NCBI RefSeq assembly: GCF_000284015.1
Contig: NC_016943.1
Span: forward strand, 2,211,541-2,275,540
DNA from: Blastococcus saxobsidens DD2
GTDB lineage: Bacteria; Actinomycetota; Actinomycetes; Mycobacteriales; Geodermatophilaceae
DNA: 64,000 nucleotides
Direction: 5' to 3'
The translations under genes were made by a program, and so were the position numbers. Shown here one piece after another: positions 18,352 through 28,556 of the stretch. Each line of letters begins with the position of its first letter. Position 1 is the first letter of the stretch. The notes beneath the pieces were generated by a model that did not search any database, was not told the origin of the DNA, and was given only the letters and a program-made list of their open reading frames with translations.

Positions 18352-19938
18352 GTGGCCAACCGCTCGCTCCCCGCGGGGCGCTACTTCGGCGCCTTCGCGC
18401 TGATCCTCGCCCTGCTCTACGGGCTCGTCTTCTTCACCGGAGACACCCGCACCCCACAGCTCGGACTCGACCTGCGGGGTGGCACGACGGTGACCCTCAC
18501 CGCACGGACGCCCGACGGTGCGGCGCCGGCCCCCGAGGACCTCGAGCTGGCCCGCCGCATCATCGAGCAGCGGGTCAACGGCCTCGGCGTCGCCGAGGCC
18601 GAGGTGGTCACCGAAGGTGACTCCAACATCGTCATCTCCGTCCCCGGCGACGACGGCGAGCAGGCCCGGGAACTGGGTGCCACCGCCCAACTGCGTCTCC
18701 GGCCGGTGGTCCAGGGTCCCGCCCCGGCCGCGCCGGCCGAGGAGCCGGCCGAGGGCGAGGAGCCGGCCGAGGGCGAGGAGCCCACGGACACCGACGGGCC
18801 CGTGGAGGATCCGGCGCTGCCCGACGAGAACGCCCCCGTGGTCACCCAGGAAGAGGCCGCCGCGGCCTTCGCCTCCCTGACCTGCGCGGCGGAGAACATC
18901 ACCGGCGACGTCGCCCGGCCGGACTCCTTCGTGGCGGCGTGCAGCACCGACGGCACCGTCAAGTACCTGCTCGGTCCCACGCTCATCGAGGGCACCGAGA
19001 TCGATGACGCCGGCGCCGCCACCGACCCCACCGACGGCAGCTGGGTGGTCCTGCTGGACTTCCGGTCCGAAGGGCGCGCGACCTGGGCGGCCTACACCGC
19101 CGCGAACATCGGCTCCAACGTCGCCTTCACCCTGGACGGCCGGGTCATCTCCGCGCCGACCATCCAGGCCGCCATCAACGGTCAGACCACCATCTCGGGT
19201 GACTTCGACCAGGAGTCGGCCACCGAGCTGGCCAACCAGCTGCGCTACGGCGCGCTGCCGCTGTCCTTCACCCAGGCGACGGCGCAGTCGATCTCCACCG
19301 AGCTGGGCGAGGAGCAGCTGCAGGCCGGCCTGATCGCCGGTGCCCTCGGCATCGCCCTGGTCTTCGTGTACGCGCTGATCTACTACCGGCTGCTGGGGCT
19401 GGTGATGATCGCCAGCCTCGCGCTGTCGGCGGTGGTCGTGTACGCCTGCCTGATCATCCTGGGCCGGGAGATCGGGTTCACGCTGAGCCTCGCCGGCATC
19501 GCCGGGTTCATCGTCTCCATCGGCATCACCGCCGACTCCTTCGTCGTCTACTTCGAACGACTCAAAGACGAGATCCGCGAAGGCCGCTCGCTGCGGTCGG
19601 CCGTTCCGCGGGCCTGGGTCCGCGCGCGGCGCACGATCCTGTCCGCCGACGCGGTCAGCTTCCTGGCGGCGGCGATCCTGTACGTGCTGGCGATCGGCGA
19701 CGTGAAGGGCTTCGCCTTCACCCTCGGCATGTCGACCGTGCTCGACCTGATCGTCGTCTTCCTCTTCACCCACCCGCTCATGGCCGTGCTGTCCCGGGTC
19801 AAGGGCTTCGGCAGGAACCGGTTCTCCGGGCTGGGGCGCGTCGAGCACACCCGCCGCCCCGCGGGGGCGCCGGACCGCGGCCGGGAACTCGTCGGCGCCA
19901 CCAGCGGCAACGGCCGCCAGGACAGGAGCACCTCATGA
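18352..19938 (+). CDS. secD: Protein translocase subunit SecD
   Basis: 528 residues. First transmembrane helix near the N-terminus, then the TPQLGLDLRGGT motif, a large extracytoplasmic P1 domain, and five more helices in the C-terminal RND-like part with the SIGITADSFVVYFERLKDE motif. It uses proton flow to pull secreted proteins outwards. An acidic Glu/Pro/Ala insert at about 122-158 carries a tandem 18-base duplication. GTG 18352 has GGAGG nine bases upstream. Its stop overlaps secF (ATGA). Confidence 0.95.
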   Translation: MANRSLPAGRYFGAFALILALLYGLVFFTGDTRTPQLGLDLRGGTTVTLTARTPDGAAPAPEDLELARRIIEQRVNGLGVAEAEVVTEGDSNIVISVPGDDGEQARELGATAQLRLRPVVQGPAPAAPAEEPAEGEEPAEGEEPTDTDGPVEDPALPDENAPVVTQEEAAAAFASLTCAAENITGDVARPDSFVAACSTDGTVKYLLGPTLIEGTEIDDAGAATDPTDGSWVVLLDFRSEGRATWAAYTAANIGSNVAFTLDGRVISAPTIQAAINGQTTISGDFDQESATELANQLRYGALPLSFTQATAQSISTELGEEQLQAGLIAGALGIALVFVYALIYYRLLGLVMIASLALSAVVVYACLIILGREIGFTLSLAGIAGFIVSIGITADSFVVYFERLKDEIREGRSLRSAVPRAWVRARRTILSADAVSFLAAAILYVLAIGDVKGFAFTLGMSTVLDLIVVFLFTHPLMAVLSRVKGFGRNRFSGLGRVEHTRRPAGAPDRGRELVGATSGNGRQDRSTS

Positions 19939-21269
19939 CCCGCCCGACCGACTCCGAGGACCTGGCGCCGGAGCAGGGCGGCACCGGCGAGGAGGCGCTG
20001 GCCGACGTCGGGTTGCTGGACGACCCGGGTGACGACGGCGCGCCCGCGGACCCGGCTCGGGCCGGTGGCCGCCGCGCCGGGCTGGCGCACCGCCTCTACA
20101 ACGGCGAGGCCGGTCTCGACGTCGTGGGCCGCAGCCGCCTGATCTACAAGGTCACCGCGGTCGTGGTGCTGCTCTGCATCGCCTCGATGGTGTTCCGCGG
20201 GTTCAACTTCGGGATCGACTTCGAGGGCGGGAGCAGTTTCCGGTTGCCCGGCACCGAGGCGCAGCTCGAGGAGGCCCGCACGGCGGCGGAGGACGCCGGC
20301 GCCGAGGTCGCCACCGCCCAGGTGGTCGGTGGCAACACGCTGCTGCTGCGTACCGAGCAGCTCGACAACGACGCCGAGCGCGTCGTGGTGAACGCGCTCG
20401 CCGAGGCGGCAGGCATCGCGCCGGACGACGTGAGCCCCGAGTCGGTGAGCGCCGAGTGGGGTGGCGACATCACCCAGCAGGCGCTCGTGGCGCTGGCCGT
20501 CTTCCTCGTCGCCGTCGTGCTGTTCCTGGCGGTGCGCTTCCAGCCGAAGATGGCGGTCGGCGCCATGGCGGCGTTGGTGCACGACATCGTGGTCACCGCC
20601 GGCGTCTACTCGCTGATCGGCTTCGAGGTCACCCCGTCGACGGTGATCGGCTTCCTCACCATCCTGGGGTTCTCCCTCTACGACACCGTGGTGGTGTTCG
20701 ACAAGGTCGACGAGAACGTCCGCGACCTGGAGGACAGCGCCCGCATGACGTGGGGTGAGGCAGCCAACCTCGCGGTGAACCAGACGCTGATGCGGTCGAT
20801 CAACACCTCGGTGATCGCGCTGCTGCCGGTGGCCGGGCTGCTGTTCGTCGGCGCGGGCATCCTCGGGGTCGGCACGCTCAAGGACCTCGCGCTGGTGCTC
20901 TTCGTCGGCCTGGCCGCCGGCACCTACTCGTCGATCTTCCTGGCCACGCCGATCGTCGCCGACCTCAAGGAACGCGAGCCCGCCCAGGAGGCGTTGCGCC
21001 GCCGGGTGCAGGCCCGCCGGTCGTCGGCCGCGCGCGCCGGCGGTGGGTCGGCACCGGCCGGCCCGGTGGCCAGCGCCCGCCGGCGCCGTCCGGCCGGTGG
21101 GGTGGCTCTGGCCGACCTGCCGGAGAGCGTGGCCGCCGACGTGGTCGTCGAGTCCCCGGACACCGTGCGGCCGGAGCCGGTGCGGGGCGCCACCGCCGCA
21201 CCCCGCCCGGGCGCCCGTCCGAACCGGCCCGTCGGCCGGACCGGGCCCGCCGGCAAGCGGCGCCGGTGA
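19935..21269 (+). CDS. secF: Protein translocase subunit SecF
   Basis: 444 residues. A 70-residue disordered N-terminus precedes the first helix; the family motif FNFGIDFEGGSSF follows. The C-terminal membrane part has SLYDTVVVFDKVDEN and NQTLMRSINTS. Residues 345-444 are a basic, Pro/Ala-rich cytoplasmic tail longer than usual. It works as a pair with SecD. The ATG overlaps the secD stop, and its stop overlaps the apt GTG. Confidence 0.95.
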   Translation: MTRPTDSEDLAPEQGGTGEEALADVGLLDDPGDDGAPADPARAGGRRAGLAHRLYNGEAGLDVVGRSRLIYKVTAVVVLLCIASMVFRGFNFGIDFEGGSSFRLPGTEAQLEEARTAAEDAGAEVATAQVVGGNTLLLRTEQLDNDAERVVVNALAEAAGIAPDDVSPESVSAEWGGDITQQALVALAVFLVAVVLFLAVRFQPKMAVGAMAALVHDIVVTAGVYSLIGFEVTPSTVIGFLTILGFSLYDTVVVFDKVDENVRDLEDSARMTWGEAANLAVNQTLMRSINTSVIALLPVAGLLFVGAGILGVGTLKDLALVLFVGLAAGTYSSIFLATPIVADLKEREPAQEALRRRVQARRSSAARAGGGSAPAGPVASARRRRPAGGVALADLPESVAADVVVESPDTVRPEPVRGATAAPRPGARPNRPVGRTGPAGKRRR

Positions 21270-21853
21270 CCGGCATCCCGGCCCGGCAACCGATCGACGA
21301 GCTCATCGCCGGCCTCACGGTCGACGTCCCCGACCATCCCGAGCCCGGCATCGTGTTCCGGGACCTCACCCCGGTCTTCGCCGACGGGCCGGCCTTCCGC
21401 CGGGTGGTCGACGGCCTCGCCGCGCCGGCGCACTCGGATCCGCGGGCCGCGGCGCTGGCCGACGCCCGAGCGGGGGAGCGGGCGTTCGACGTCGTCGCCG
21501 GTGTGGAGGCCCGAGGCTTCCTCCTCGCCGCTGCGGTCGCCCTGGACGCCGGGGTGGGCGTGGTGCCGGTGCGCAAGGCCGGGAAGCTGCCGCGCGAGCG
21601 CATCGCCGCCGATTACGCGCTGGAGTACGGCATCGCGACGCTGGAGCTGCACACCGACTCCGTCCGTCCCGGCCAGCGGGTGCTGGTCGTCGACGACGTG
21701 CTGGCCACCGGCGGCACCCTCACGGCGGCGATCGCGCTCGTGGAACAGCTGGGCGGGGTGGTCGCGGCCGTGGCCGTGGTCGTCGAGCTGGCCGCCCTCG
21801 GTGGTCGGGAGCGGCTGGCGCCGCACACCGTGCACGCCCTCTGGACCACCTGA
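21266..21853 (+). CDS. apt: Adenine phosphoribosyltransferase
   Basis: 195 residues. Type I phosphoribosyltransferase fold with the PRPP-binding loop VLVVDDVLATGGT at about residues 142-154 and the FRDLTPVFADG N-terminal block of APRTs. It makes AMP from adenine and PRPP. An insert around residues 57-70 (ADARAGER) lengthens one loop. Position between secF and rel is conserved in actinobacteria and ties purine salvage to the (p)ppGpp enzyme. Confidence 0.93.
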   Translation: MTGIPARQPIDELIAGLTVDVPDHPEPGIVFRDLTPVFADGPAFRRVVDGLAAPAHSDPRAAALADARAGERAFDVVAGVEARGFLLAAAVALDAGVGVVPVRKAGKLPRERIAADYALEYGIATLELHTDSVRPGQRVLVVDDVLATGGTLTAAIALVEQLGGVVAAVAVVVELAALGGRERLAPHTVHALWTT

Positions 21854-21903
21854 CCGAGGGAGGCCGACCGGCCGGCGGGGCGCCGGGTGGCGCACCTGGC
21901 GGC

Positions 21904-21909
21904 TAGCAT
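21904..21909 (+). promoter_or_regulatory. TAGCAT -10 box for rel
   Basis: TAGCAT lies 39 bases before GTG 21949. Initiation near 21917 would give a short leader with GCAGGAG at 21937-21943 as ribosome binding site. Confidence 0.4.
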
Positions 21910-21948
21910 GGGGAGGGTTCTTCCCTCCTCGAGCCCGCAGGAGTCGCC

Positions 21949-24402
21949 GTGGCCTCCGATGTAGCCGCAGACGCGGCTCCCGCGCGGCCTGGCACGGTCA
22001 CCGGGCCGCCGGGAACCGACGACGGTCCACCGGGTGACGCCCCGGTGCGCAGCCCGCTGCCCGAGCGCCCCGTGGTGCGCCGGCCCGACGACGTCGCCGC
22101 CGAACCGCTCGACCCCGAGTCCGGCGCGCCGCGGCGCCGGGTGCGCGACCGCCTGGCCCGGCGGATCGTCGCGGGGCAGCGCAGCGGGCTGGTCCGGCCG
22201 GTTCTCGAACCGCTGGCAGCGCTGCACCGGCAGAGCCACCCGAAGGCCGATCTGGTGCTGCTGCAGCGGGCCTACGACGTCGCCGAGACGGCGCACGCCG
22301 CGCAGAAGCGCAAGAGCGGCGACCCGTACATCACCCACCCGCTCGCCGTCGCCACGATCCTCGCCGGGCTCGGCATGGACACGACCACGCTGATCGCGGC
22401 CCTGCTGCACGACACGGTGGAGGACACCGGCGTCACCCTGGAGACGATCACCACCGACTTCGGCTCGGAGGTCGCCCACCTCGTCGACGGCGTCACCAAG
22501 ATCGACAAGGTGAAGCTGGGCGACGCCGCCCAGGCCGAGACGATCCGCAAGATGATCGTGGCGATGTCCCGCGACCCGCGGGTGCTGGTCATCAAGCTGG
22601 CCGACCGGCTGCACAACATGCGCACGCTGCGCTTCCTCCCGCCGGAGAAGCAGGAGAGGAAGGCGCGCGAGACGCTGGAGATCCTCGCTCCGCTGGCCCA
22701 CCGGCTCGGGATGAACACGATCAAGTGGGAGCTGGAGGACCTCGCGTTCGCCACGCTGTACCCCAAGCGGTACGACGAGATCGTGCGGCTGGTCGCCGAG
22801 CGCGCACCCTCGCGCGACACCTACCTGGCCGAGGTCACCACCACCGTCAACGACCAGCTGAAGGCGGCCAAGATCGAGGCGGTCGTCACCGGCCGGCCGA
22901 AGCACTACTACTCGATCTACCAGAAGATGATCGTCCGCGGCCGCGACTTCACCGACATCTGGGACCTGGTGGGCATCCGGATCCTGGTCGACTCGGTGCG
23001 GGACTGCTACGCGGCGCTGGGGATCATGCACGCGCACTGGCAGCCGGTCCCCGGCCGCTTCAAGGACTTCGTCGCCATGCCGAAGTTCAACATGTACCAG
23101 TCGCTGCACACCACGGTGATCGGTCCGCAGGGCAAGCCGGTCGAGCTGCAGATCCGTACGCACGACATGCACCGCACCGCCGAGTACGGCATCGCGGCGC
23201 ACTGGAAGTACAAGGAGAAGGCGCGGGCCGGCGGCAAGCCGAGCGCCGGGGAGTTCGGAGCGCCGCCCAAGGCAGGCACCCCCGACGACATGCTCTGGCT
23301 GCGGCAGCTGCTGGACTGGCAGCGCGAGGCCCAGGAACCCGGCGAGTTCCTGGAGACGCTGCGGTACGACCTGGGTCCGCAGGAGGTGTTCGTCTTCACG
23401 CCGAAGGGCGACGTCGTCAGCCTCCCCGGTGAGTCGACGCCGGTGGACTTCGCCTTCGCGGTGCACACGGAGGTCGGATACCGCTGCATCGGGGCGCGGG
23501 TGAACGGCTCGCTGGTGTCCCTGGACAGCAAGCTGAGCAACGGTGACGTCGTCGAGATCTTCACCTCCCGGTCGCCCAACGCCGGCCCGTCGCAGGACTG
23601 GCTGTCGTTCGTCGGCTCGTCCCGGGCGCGTACCAAGATCCGGCAGTGGTTCACCAAGGAGCGTCGCGAGGACGCCGTCGACGCGGGCAAGGAAGCGCTG
23701 ACCCGCGCGATGCGCAAGGCCGGCCTGCCGCTGCAGCGGCTCCTCGGTGGGGAGGCGCTGTCCACCCTCGCCAAGGATCTGCACTTCGCCGACGTCACCG
23801 CCCTCTACGCGGCGGTGGGGGAGAGCCAGCTCTCGGCCGCCTCCGTGGTGGAGAAGCTCATGGCGGCCCTCGGTGGGAGCGAGGGCGCGGCCGAGGACAT
23901 CGCCGAGACCGCGATCCCCACCCGGCGCCCGGTGGCGCGGCGCTCGGCCAGCGGTGATCCGGGCGTCATCGTCCACGGCATGACCGACGTCTGGGCCAAG
24001 CTGGCGAAGTGCTGCACGCCGGTTCCCGGCGACGACATCCTCGGCTTCGTGACCCGCGGCGGCGGGGTCAGCGTGCACCGCACCGACTGCACGAACGCCG
24101 CCGACCTGCAGCGCAAGCCCGAACGTCTGGTCGAGGTCGGGTGGGCGTCGTCGCCGGGCTCGGTGTTCCTGGTCGCCATCCAGGTGGAGGCGCTCGACCG
24201 GCACCGGCTGCTCTCCGACGTCACCAAGGCGCTCGCCGACGAGCGGGTCAACATCCTGTCGGCGTCGGTGCAGACCAGTCGCGACCGCGTGGCCATCAGC
24301 CGGTTCACCTTCGAGCTGGCCGATCCGGCGCACCTCGGCGCGGTGCTGCAGACGGTGCGCAACGTCGACGGCGTCTTCGACGTGGAGCGCGTCACCGCGT
24401 GA
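21949..24402 (+). CDS. rel: Bifunctional (p)ppGpp synthetase/hydrolase Rel
   Basis: 817 residues. Order: a 90-residue disordered N-terminus; an HD hydrolase domain (about 100-260) with [13 protein letters not shown] and [10 protein letters not shown]; the synthetase domain (about 290-450) with [15 protein letters not shown] (about 475-535); a helical and zinc-finger region with a [10 protein letters not shown] motif; and an ACT domain at the end. Both HD and synthetase motifs are intact, so it should make and degrade the alarmone. GTG 21949 has GCAGGAG upstream. It ends the long plus-strand block and is followed by two hairpins. Confidence 0.95.
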   Translation: MASDVAADAAPARPGTVTGPPGTDDGPPGDAPVRSPLPERPVVRRPDDVAAEPLDPESGAPRRRVRDRLARRIVAGQRSGLVRPVLEPLAALHRQSHPKADLVLLQRAYDVAETAHAAQKRKSGDPYITHPLAVATILAGLGMDTTTLIAALLHDTVEDTGVTLETITTDFGSEVAHLVDGVTKIDKVKLGDAAQAETIRKMIVAMSRDPRVLVIKLADRLHNMRTLRFLPPEKQERKARETLEILAPLAHRLGMNTIKWELEDLAFATLYPKRYDEIVRLVAERAPSRDTYLAEVTTTVNDQLKAAKIEAVVTGRPKHYYSIYQKMIVRGRDFTDIWDLVGIRILVDSVRDCYAALGIMHAHWQPVPGRFKDFVAMPKFNMYQSLHTTVIGPQGKPVELQIRTHDMHRTAEYGIAAHWKYKEKARAGGKPSAGEFGAPPKAGTPDDMLWLRQLLDWQREAQEPGEFLETLRYDLGPQEVFVFTPKGDVVSLPGESTPVDFAFAVHTEVGYRCIGARVNGSLVSLDSKLSNGDVVEIFTSRSPNAGPSQDWLSFVGSSRARTKIRQWFTKERREDAVDAGKEALTRAMRKAGLPLQRLLGGEALSTLAKDLHFADVTALYAAVGESQLSAASVVEKLMAALGGSEGAAEDIAETAIPTRRPVARRSASGDPGVIVHGMTDVWAKLAKCCTPVPGDDILGFVTRGGGVSVHRTDCTNAADLQRKPERLVEVGWASSPGSVFLVAIQVEALDRHRLLSDVTKALADERVNILSASVQTSRDRVAISRFTFELADPAHLGAVLQTVRNVDGVFDVERVTA

Positions 24403-24446
24403 CGACAGTCGCGGGCCCTGGGCGGCGCACGCCCTCCCGCATCACC

Positions 24447-24477
24447 CCCTGACGATCAGGTCACCTGGTCATCAGGG
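24447..24477. terminator. Hairpin 1 between convergent rel and PPIase genes
   Basis: CCCTGACGATCAGG pairs with CCTGGTCATCAGGG (two mismatches) around a three-base loop. Lies between converging genes. Confidence 0.55.
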
Positions 24478-24479
24478 CT

Positions 24480-24507
24480 CCTGGCTCACGTCCGGTGGTG
24501 AGCCAGG
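24480..24507. terminator. Hairpin 2 between convergent rel and PPIase genes
   Basis: A perfect 10-bp stem CCTGGCTCAC/GTGAGCCAGG with an 8-base loop. A further copy of the right arm, GGTGAGCCAGGA, recurs at 24518-24529, so alternative pairing is possible. Likely bidirectional terminator. Confidence 0.6.
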
Positions 24508-24573
24508 ACCCCTGCAGGTGAGCCAGGAGGGGCGGCGGCCCGCGCGGCGACGGGGCGGGAAGGGCGTCGCCGG

Positions 24574-25428
24574 TCAGCCGACGACGGCCATGTCCTCGAT
24601 CGTCACCGGGATGTTCGGGGCGCCGTCACCGGGGCCTTCGGCGCCCTGGACCCCGCCCGCGGCGACCTCGTCCAGGACCGCGAGGCCGGCCTCGTCCACG
24701 GTCCCGACGACGGTGTACTCGGGCGGCAGCTCGGTGTCGACGAAGGTCAGGAAGAACTGGCCGCCGGTGCTGTTGGGGGCCGCCGTCTTCGCCATGGCGA
24801 TCGTGCCCCGCGGGTAGGTGGTGTCCGGGGTGACCTCCTCGGCGTACTTGTAGGTGGGGCCACCCGAACCGGTGCCGGTCGGGTCGCCGCACTGCAGCAC
24901 GCCGAAGGTCTCGGAGTCGACCAGCCGGTGGCAGGAGGTGCCGTCGTAGAAGCCCTGCTCGGTGAGGTAGGTGAAGCTGGCCGCCGCGCAGGGCGCCGTC
25001 GCCCGGTCCAGGGTGAGCGTCAGGTCGCCCTGGTTCGTGCTCATCAGCAGGGCGGCGGTGCCCTGGGTCGGGGTGGCCTCGGGGTTCGGCGGGGTGCCGA
25101 CGTCGGTCAGGTTCGGGTTCCCCGACTCGTCGGGCAGGTACTCGCAGGTGACGGTCCCGTCGGCGTTGGTGGTCCGCGCCGCCGGCGAGCTGGTCGCCGG
25201 CGTCTCCGCCGTCGGCGTGGTGGTACCGGCGGCCTGGTCGTCGCCGCCGTCGTCCCCACCGAGGACGCCGGTGATCAGCAGTGCGGCTCCCGCCACGACG
25301 ACGACGGCGAGCGCGGTGAGGAGGATGCCCAGGTTGCGTCGCCGCTTCTTGGCCAGCTCGGCGCGGCGCTCCAGCTGACGCTGCAGGTGGCGCTGCGCGG
25401 CTTCGCGACGCTGCTTGTTCGTGGGCAC
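24574..25428 (-). CDS. Membrane-anchored cyclophilin-type peptidyl-prolyl isomerase
   Basis: 284 residues. A basic, coiled N-terminus (QRHLQRQLERRAELAKKRRR) lies in the cytoplasm, with one transmembrane helix at about 33-53, then a Gly/Asp/Thr-rich linker, then the cyclophilin domain (about 105-284) outside the membrane. Blocks FTYLTEQGFYDGTSCHR and GGQFFLTF are typical of cyclophilins. It probably helps fold exported proteins. The position next to rel is common in actinobacteria. The start ATG is the only good one; the 160-base gap to the divergent MBL gene holds both promoters. Confidence 0.9.
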   Translation of the reverse strand: MPTNKQRREAAQRHLQRQLERRAELAKKRRRNLGILLTALAVVVVAGAALLITGVLGGDDGGDDQAAGTTTPTAETPATSSPAARTTNADGTVTCEYLPDESGNPNLTDVGTPPNPEATPTQGTAALLMSTNQGDLTLTLDRATAPCAAASFTYLTEQGFYDGTSCHRLVDSETFGVLQCGDPTGTGSGGPTYKYAEEVTPDTTYPRGTIAMAKTAAPNSTGGQFFLTFVDTELPPEYTVVGTVDEAGLAVLDEVAAGGVQGAEGPGDGAPNIPVTIEDMAVVG

Positions 25429-25578
25429 GGGGGGCGGACTCCTCGGGCGGGCGGCGGTGGCGGCCGGACAGGGACGCGGGCGTGCCGCGTCCGGCCGGTC
25501 CGGTCCGGTCGGGGAGGGAGTCTAGGCGGCGGCGCTGGGAGTTCCCTGGCAGCGCCGGATGCTCCGGGTGGCGCCGCG

Positions 25579-25584
25579 TAGCCT
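25579..25584 (+). promoter_or_regulatory. TAGCCT -10 box, leaderless start of MBL-fold gene
   Basis: TAGCCT lies 6 bases before GTG 25591; no Shine-Dalgarno sequence precedes the start. Confidence 0.45.
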
Positions 25585-25590
25585 GCACGG

Positions 25591-26274
25591 GTGCTCATCC
25601 GCTCGTTCCCCGCCGGCGCCTTCGGCACCAACTGCTACGCCGTCGCCTCCGGCCCCGGGCAGGAGTGCGTCGTCGTCGACCCCGGCATGGACGCCGTCGA
25701 GCCGCTGGCCCGCATGCTCGCCGAGGACGGTCTCAAGCCGGTGGCGGTGGTGCTCACCCACGGCCACCTCGACCACACCTTCTCGGTGCTTCCGGTCTGT
25801 GAGGGCTACGACATCCCCGCGTACCTGCACCCGCAGGACTTCGGCATGCTCGCCGACCCGGGTCGCTGGCACGGGCCCCAGCTCGCCCCGCTGATCACCG
25901 GCGTGCAGCTGCCCGACCCCTCGGAGGTCAGGCCGCTCGACGACGGCGCCGTGCTGTCGCTGGCCGGGGTCGACCTCACCGTCCGGCACGCCCCCGGGCA
26001 CACCCAGGGGTCGGTGATGTTCTCCGTCGACCTCGGGGAGGCCCCGGGCCTGCTGGCCGGCGACGTGCTGTTCGCCGGGTCGGTCGGCCGGGTGGACCTG
26101 CCCGGCGGGTCGTGGGACGCGATGCTCACCTCCTTGCGCGACGTCGTCCTCCCGCTGGACGACGAGACCGTCGTGCTGCCCGGCCACGGCCCGGCGACGA
26201 CGATCGGCCGCGAGCGAGCCACCAACCCGTACCTGGCCGAGGCGGCCCAGGCGCCGAAGGGGCGCGGGCTGTGA
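25591..26274 (+). CDS. MBL-fold metallo-hydrolase (glyoxalase II-like)
   Basis: 227 residues. The metal-binding motif H57-x-H59-x-D61-H62 (THGHLDHTF), the later His in HAPGHTQGS, the Asp of LLAGDVLF and a C-terminal LPGHGP His are all present, so a two-metal site is expected. This branch sits next to hisS in many actinobacteria and is annotated as hydroxyacylglutathione-hydrolase-like; such organisms use mycothiol rather than glutathione, so the true thioester or lactone substrate is unknown. It is the first gene of a hisS operon; the stop overlaps hisS (GTGA). Confidence 0.88.
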   Translation: MLIRSFPAGAFGTNCYAVASGPGQECVVVDPGMDAVEPLARMLAEDGLKPVAVVLTHGHLDHTFSVLPVCEGYDIPAYLHPQDFGMLADPGRWHGPQLAPLITGVQLPDPSEVRPLDDGAVLSLAGVDLTVRHAPGHTQGSVMFSVDLGEAPGLLAGDVLFAGSVGRVDLPGGSWDAMLTSLRDVVLPLDDETVVLPGHGPATTIGRERATNPYLAEAAQAPKGRGL

Positions 26275-27536
26275 GCGGCGGGCTGACCGCGCCGAAGGGC
26301 ACCTTCGACACCCTGCCGCCGGACTCCGCGCGGTTCCTGGCCGTCCGCGACACCCTGACCGCACCGCTGCGGCGGGCCGGGTACGGCTACGTCGAGACGC
26401 CGGTGTTCGAGGAGACCGCGGTCTTCTCCCGCGGGGTGGGCGAGTCCACGGACGTGGTGACGAAGGAGATGTACAGCTTCTCCGACCGTGGCGGCCGGTC
26501 CCTCACGCTGCGCCCGGAGCTCACGGCGGGGCTGATGCGGGCGTTCATCGAGCACCGGATGCACGGCGGCGCGCTGCCGGTGAAGCTCTGGACGGTGGGC
26601 TCTGCGTTCCGCTACGAGCGCCCCCAGGCCGGGCGGTACCGGCACTTCACCCAGGTGGACATGGAGGCGCTGGGCGTCGACGACCCGGCGCTGGACGCCG
26701 AGGTGGTGGCGCTGGGAGTGCAGGGCTTCCGCGACCTGGGGCTCACCGACTTCGAGCTGCTGCTCACCTCGCTGGGCGACACGACCTGCCGGCCGCAGTA
26801 CCGCGAGCTGCTCGTCGCCTACCTGGACAAGCTGGACCTCGACGAGGAGACCCGGCGCCGGGCGGCGATCAACCCGCTGCGGGTGCTCGACGACAAGCGG
26901 CCCGAGGTGCAGGCCCAGCTCCACGACGCCCCGCTGATGGTCGACCACCTCTCGGACTCGACCAGGGCGCACTACGACGCCGTCCGGCAGCACCTCACCG
27001 ACCTCGGGGTGACGTGGACCGAGGCGCCGAAGCTGGTGCGCGGGCTGGACTACTACACGAAGACGACCTTCGAGTTCGTGCACGACGGGCTCGGCGCACA
27101 GTCGGCCATCGGGGGCGGCGGCCGCTACGACGGGCTGTCCGCCGCACTCGGCGGGCCGGACGTCTCGGGCATCGGCTACGCCGTCGGCGTGGACCGCACG
27201 CTGCTGGCCGTGCAGGCCGAGGGTCTTGACATCGGCGCGGTCGCCGGCGTGCAGGCCTTCGTCGTGCCGCTGGGCGCCGAGGCCAAGCGGCTGGCCGTCC
27301 GGCTGGTCGGGCAGCTGCGCCAGGCCGGCGTCGCGGCCGACACCGTCTACGGCGACCGGGGACTCAAGGGCGCCATGAAGGCCGCCGACCGGTCCGGGGC
27401 CTCGCACGTCGTCGTCGTCGGCGAGCGGGACCTCGCCGAGGGCGTCGGCCAGCTCAAGGACCTGCGCACCGGCGACCAGCGGGCCGTTCCCGTGGCCGAG
27501 CTGTTCGAGACGGTGCGTGCGAGTGTGGAGGGATGA
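26271..27536 (+). CDS. hisS: Histidine--tRNA ligase
   Basis: 421 residues, normal length. Class II core with motif 2 ([18 protein letters not shown]), the two histidyl-specific motifs [15 protein letters not shown] and GGGGRYDGL, and a C-terminal anticodon-binding domain (about 325-421). GTG 26271 overlaps the upstream MBL-gene stop, and the stop overlaps the aldo/keto reductase ATG. The residues before [16 protein letters not shown] in the longer frame belong to another reading of the MBL gene. Confidence 0.95.
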   Translation: MSGGLTAPKGTFDTLPPDSARFLAVRDTLTAPLRRAGYGYVETPVFEETAVFSRGVGESTDVVTKEMYSFSDRGGRSLTLRPELTAGLMRAFIEHRMHGGALPVKLWTVGSAFRYERPQAGRYRHFTQVDMEALGVDDPALDAEVVALGVQGFRDLGLTDFELLLTSLGDTTCRPQYRELLVAYLDKLDLDEETRRRAAINPLRVLDDKRPEVQAQLHDAPLMVDHLSDSTRAHYDAVRQHLTDLGVTWTEAPKLVRGLDYYTKTTFEFVHDGLGAQSAIGGGGRYDGLSAALGGPDVSGIGYAVGVDRTLLAVQAEGLDIGAVAGVQAFVVPLGAEAKRLAVRLVGQLRQAGVAADTVYGDRGLKGAMKAADRSGASHVVVVGERDLAEGVGQLKDLRTGDQRAVPVAELFETVRASVEG

Positions 27537-28528
27537 GTTCTTCGATGGAGCAGCGACCGCTCGGTCGGACCGGGGCCGACGTCAGCGTGATCGGCCTGGG
27601 CACGTGGCAGCTCGGCGGTGACTGGGGCGACGTCGATGACGAGGCGGCCGGTGAGGTCCTCGACGCCGCGCTCGACGCCGGGGTGACCCTGCTCGACACC
27701 GCGGACGTCTACGGCGACGGGCGGTCGGAGGTCCGGATCCGCAAGGCACTGGCCCCGCGGTCGGAGCGGCCCTTCGTCGCCACCAAGGCCGGCCGGCGCG
27801 CCGACCCGTTCGAGGCCGCGCAGTACACGCCTGCGAACCTGCGGGCGTGGGTGGACCGCTCGCGCCGCAACCTCGGCGTGGACACCCTCGACCTGGTGCA
27901 GCTGCACTGCCCGCCGACCGCCGTCTACTCCGACCAGCGGGTCTACGACACCCTTGACGGGTTCGTGGCCGACGGCTCGGTTGCGGCCTACGGCGTCTCG
28001 GTGGAGACGGTGCAGGAGGGGCTGACCGCCCTGCAGCACGAGGGCGTGGCCACCATCCAGGTCATCCTCAACATCTTTCGGCGCAAGCCGCTGGAGGAGC
28101 TGCTGCCCGCCGCGCAGCAGGCCGGCGTCGGCATCCTCGCCCGCGTGCCGCTGGCCAGCGGGCTGCTGACCGGGAAGTACGACGAGTCGACGACCTTCCC
28201 GGCCGACGACCACCGGAACTTCAACCGCAACGGCGAGGCCTTCGACGTCGGGGAGACCTTCGCCGGGGTGCCGTTCGAGATCGGCGTCGAGGCCGCCCGC
28301 GAGGTCGCGGCGATCGCCGGCGACGCCGTGCCGACCGCCGCGTTCGCGCTGCGCTGGGTCATCGACCAGCCCGGCGTCACCACCGTCATCCCCGGGGCGC
28401 GCAACGTCACCCAGGTCCGCGGCAACGTCGCCGCGGCGACGATGGCGCCGCTGTCCGACTCCCAGCTCTCCGACCTCGAGCGGCTGTACGACGAGCGCAT
28501 CCGCGCGCACGTGCACGACCGCTGGTGA
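27533..28528 (+). CDS. Aldo/keto reductase
   Basis: 331 residues, NADPH-dependent TIM-barrel oxidoreductase. The catalytic tetrad can be placed: Asp and Tyr in DTADVYGDG, Lys in VATKAGR, His in [19 protein letters not shown] near the C-terminus binds the cofactor phosphate. Substrate not readable. It overlaps hisS by ATGA and so is read as the last gene of that operon; aspS follows after 28 bases. Confidence 0.88.
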   Translation: MSSSMEQRPLGRTGADVSVIGLGTWQLGGDWGDVDDEAAGEVLDAALDAGVTLLDTADVYGDGRSEVRIRKALAPRSERPFVATKAGRRADPFEAAQYTPANLRAWVDRSRRNLGVDTLDLVQLHCPPTAVYSDQRVYDTLDGFVADGSVAAYGVSVETVQEGLTALQHEGVATIQVILNIFRRKPLEELLPAAQQAGVGILARVPLASGLLTGKYDESTTFPADDHRNFNRNGEAFDVGETFAGVPFEIGVEAAREVAAIAGDAVPTAAFALRWVIDQPGVTTVIPGARNVTQVRGNVAAATMAPLSDSQLSDLERLYDERIRAHVHDRW

Positions 28529-28556
28529 ACTCCTTCTCCTACGAAAGGCACTGACC

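Noticed and set aside
21613..24333. A 906-codon open frame on the minus strand across rel
   Set aside because: Antisense shadow of rel and apt, rich in Asp/His/Val/Leu with no motif.
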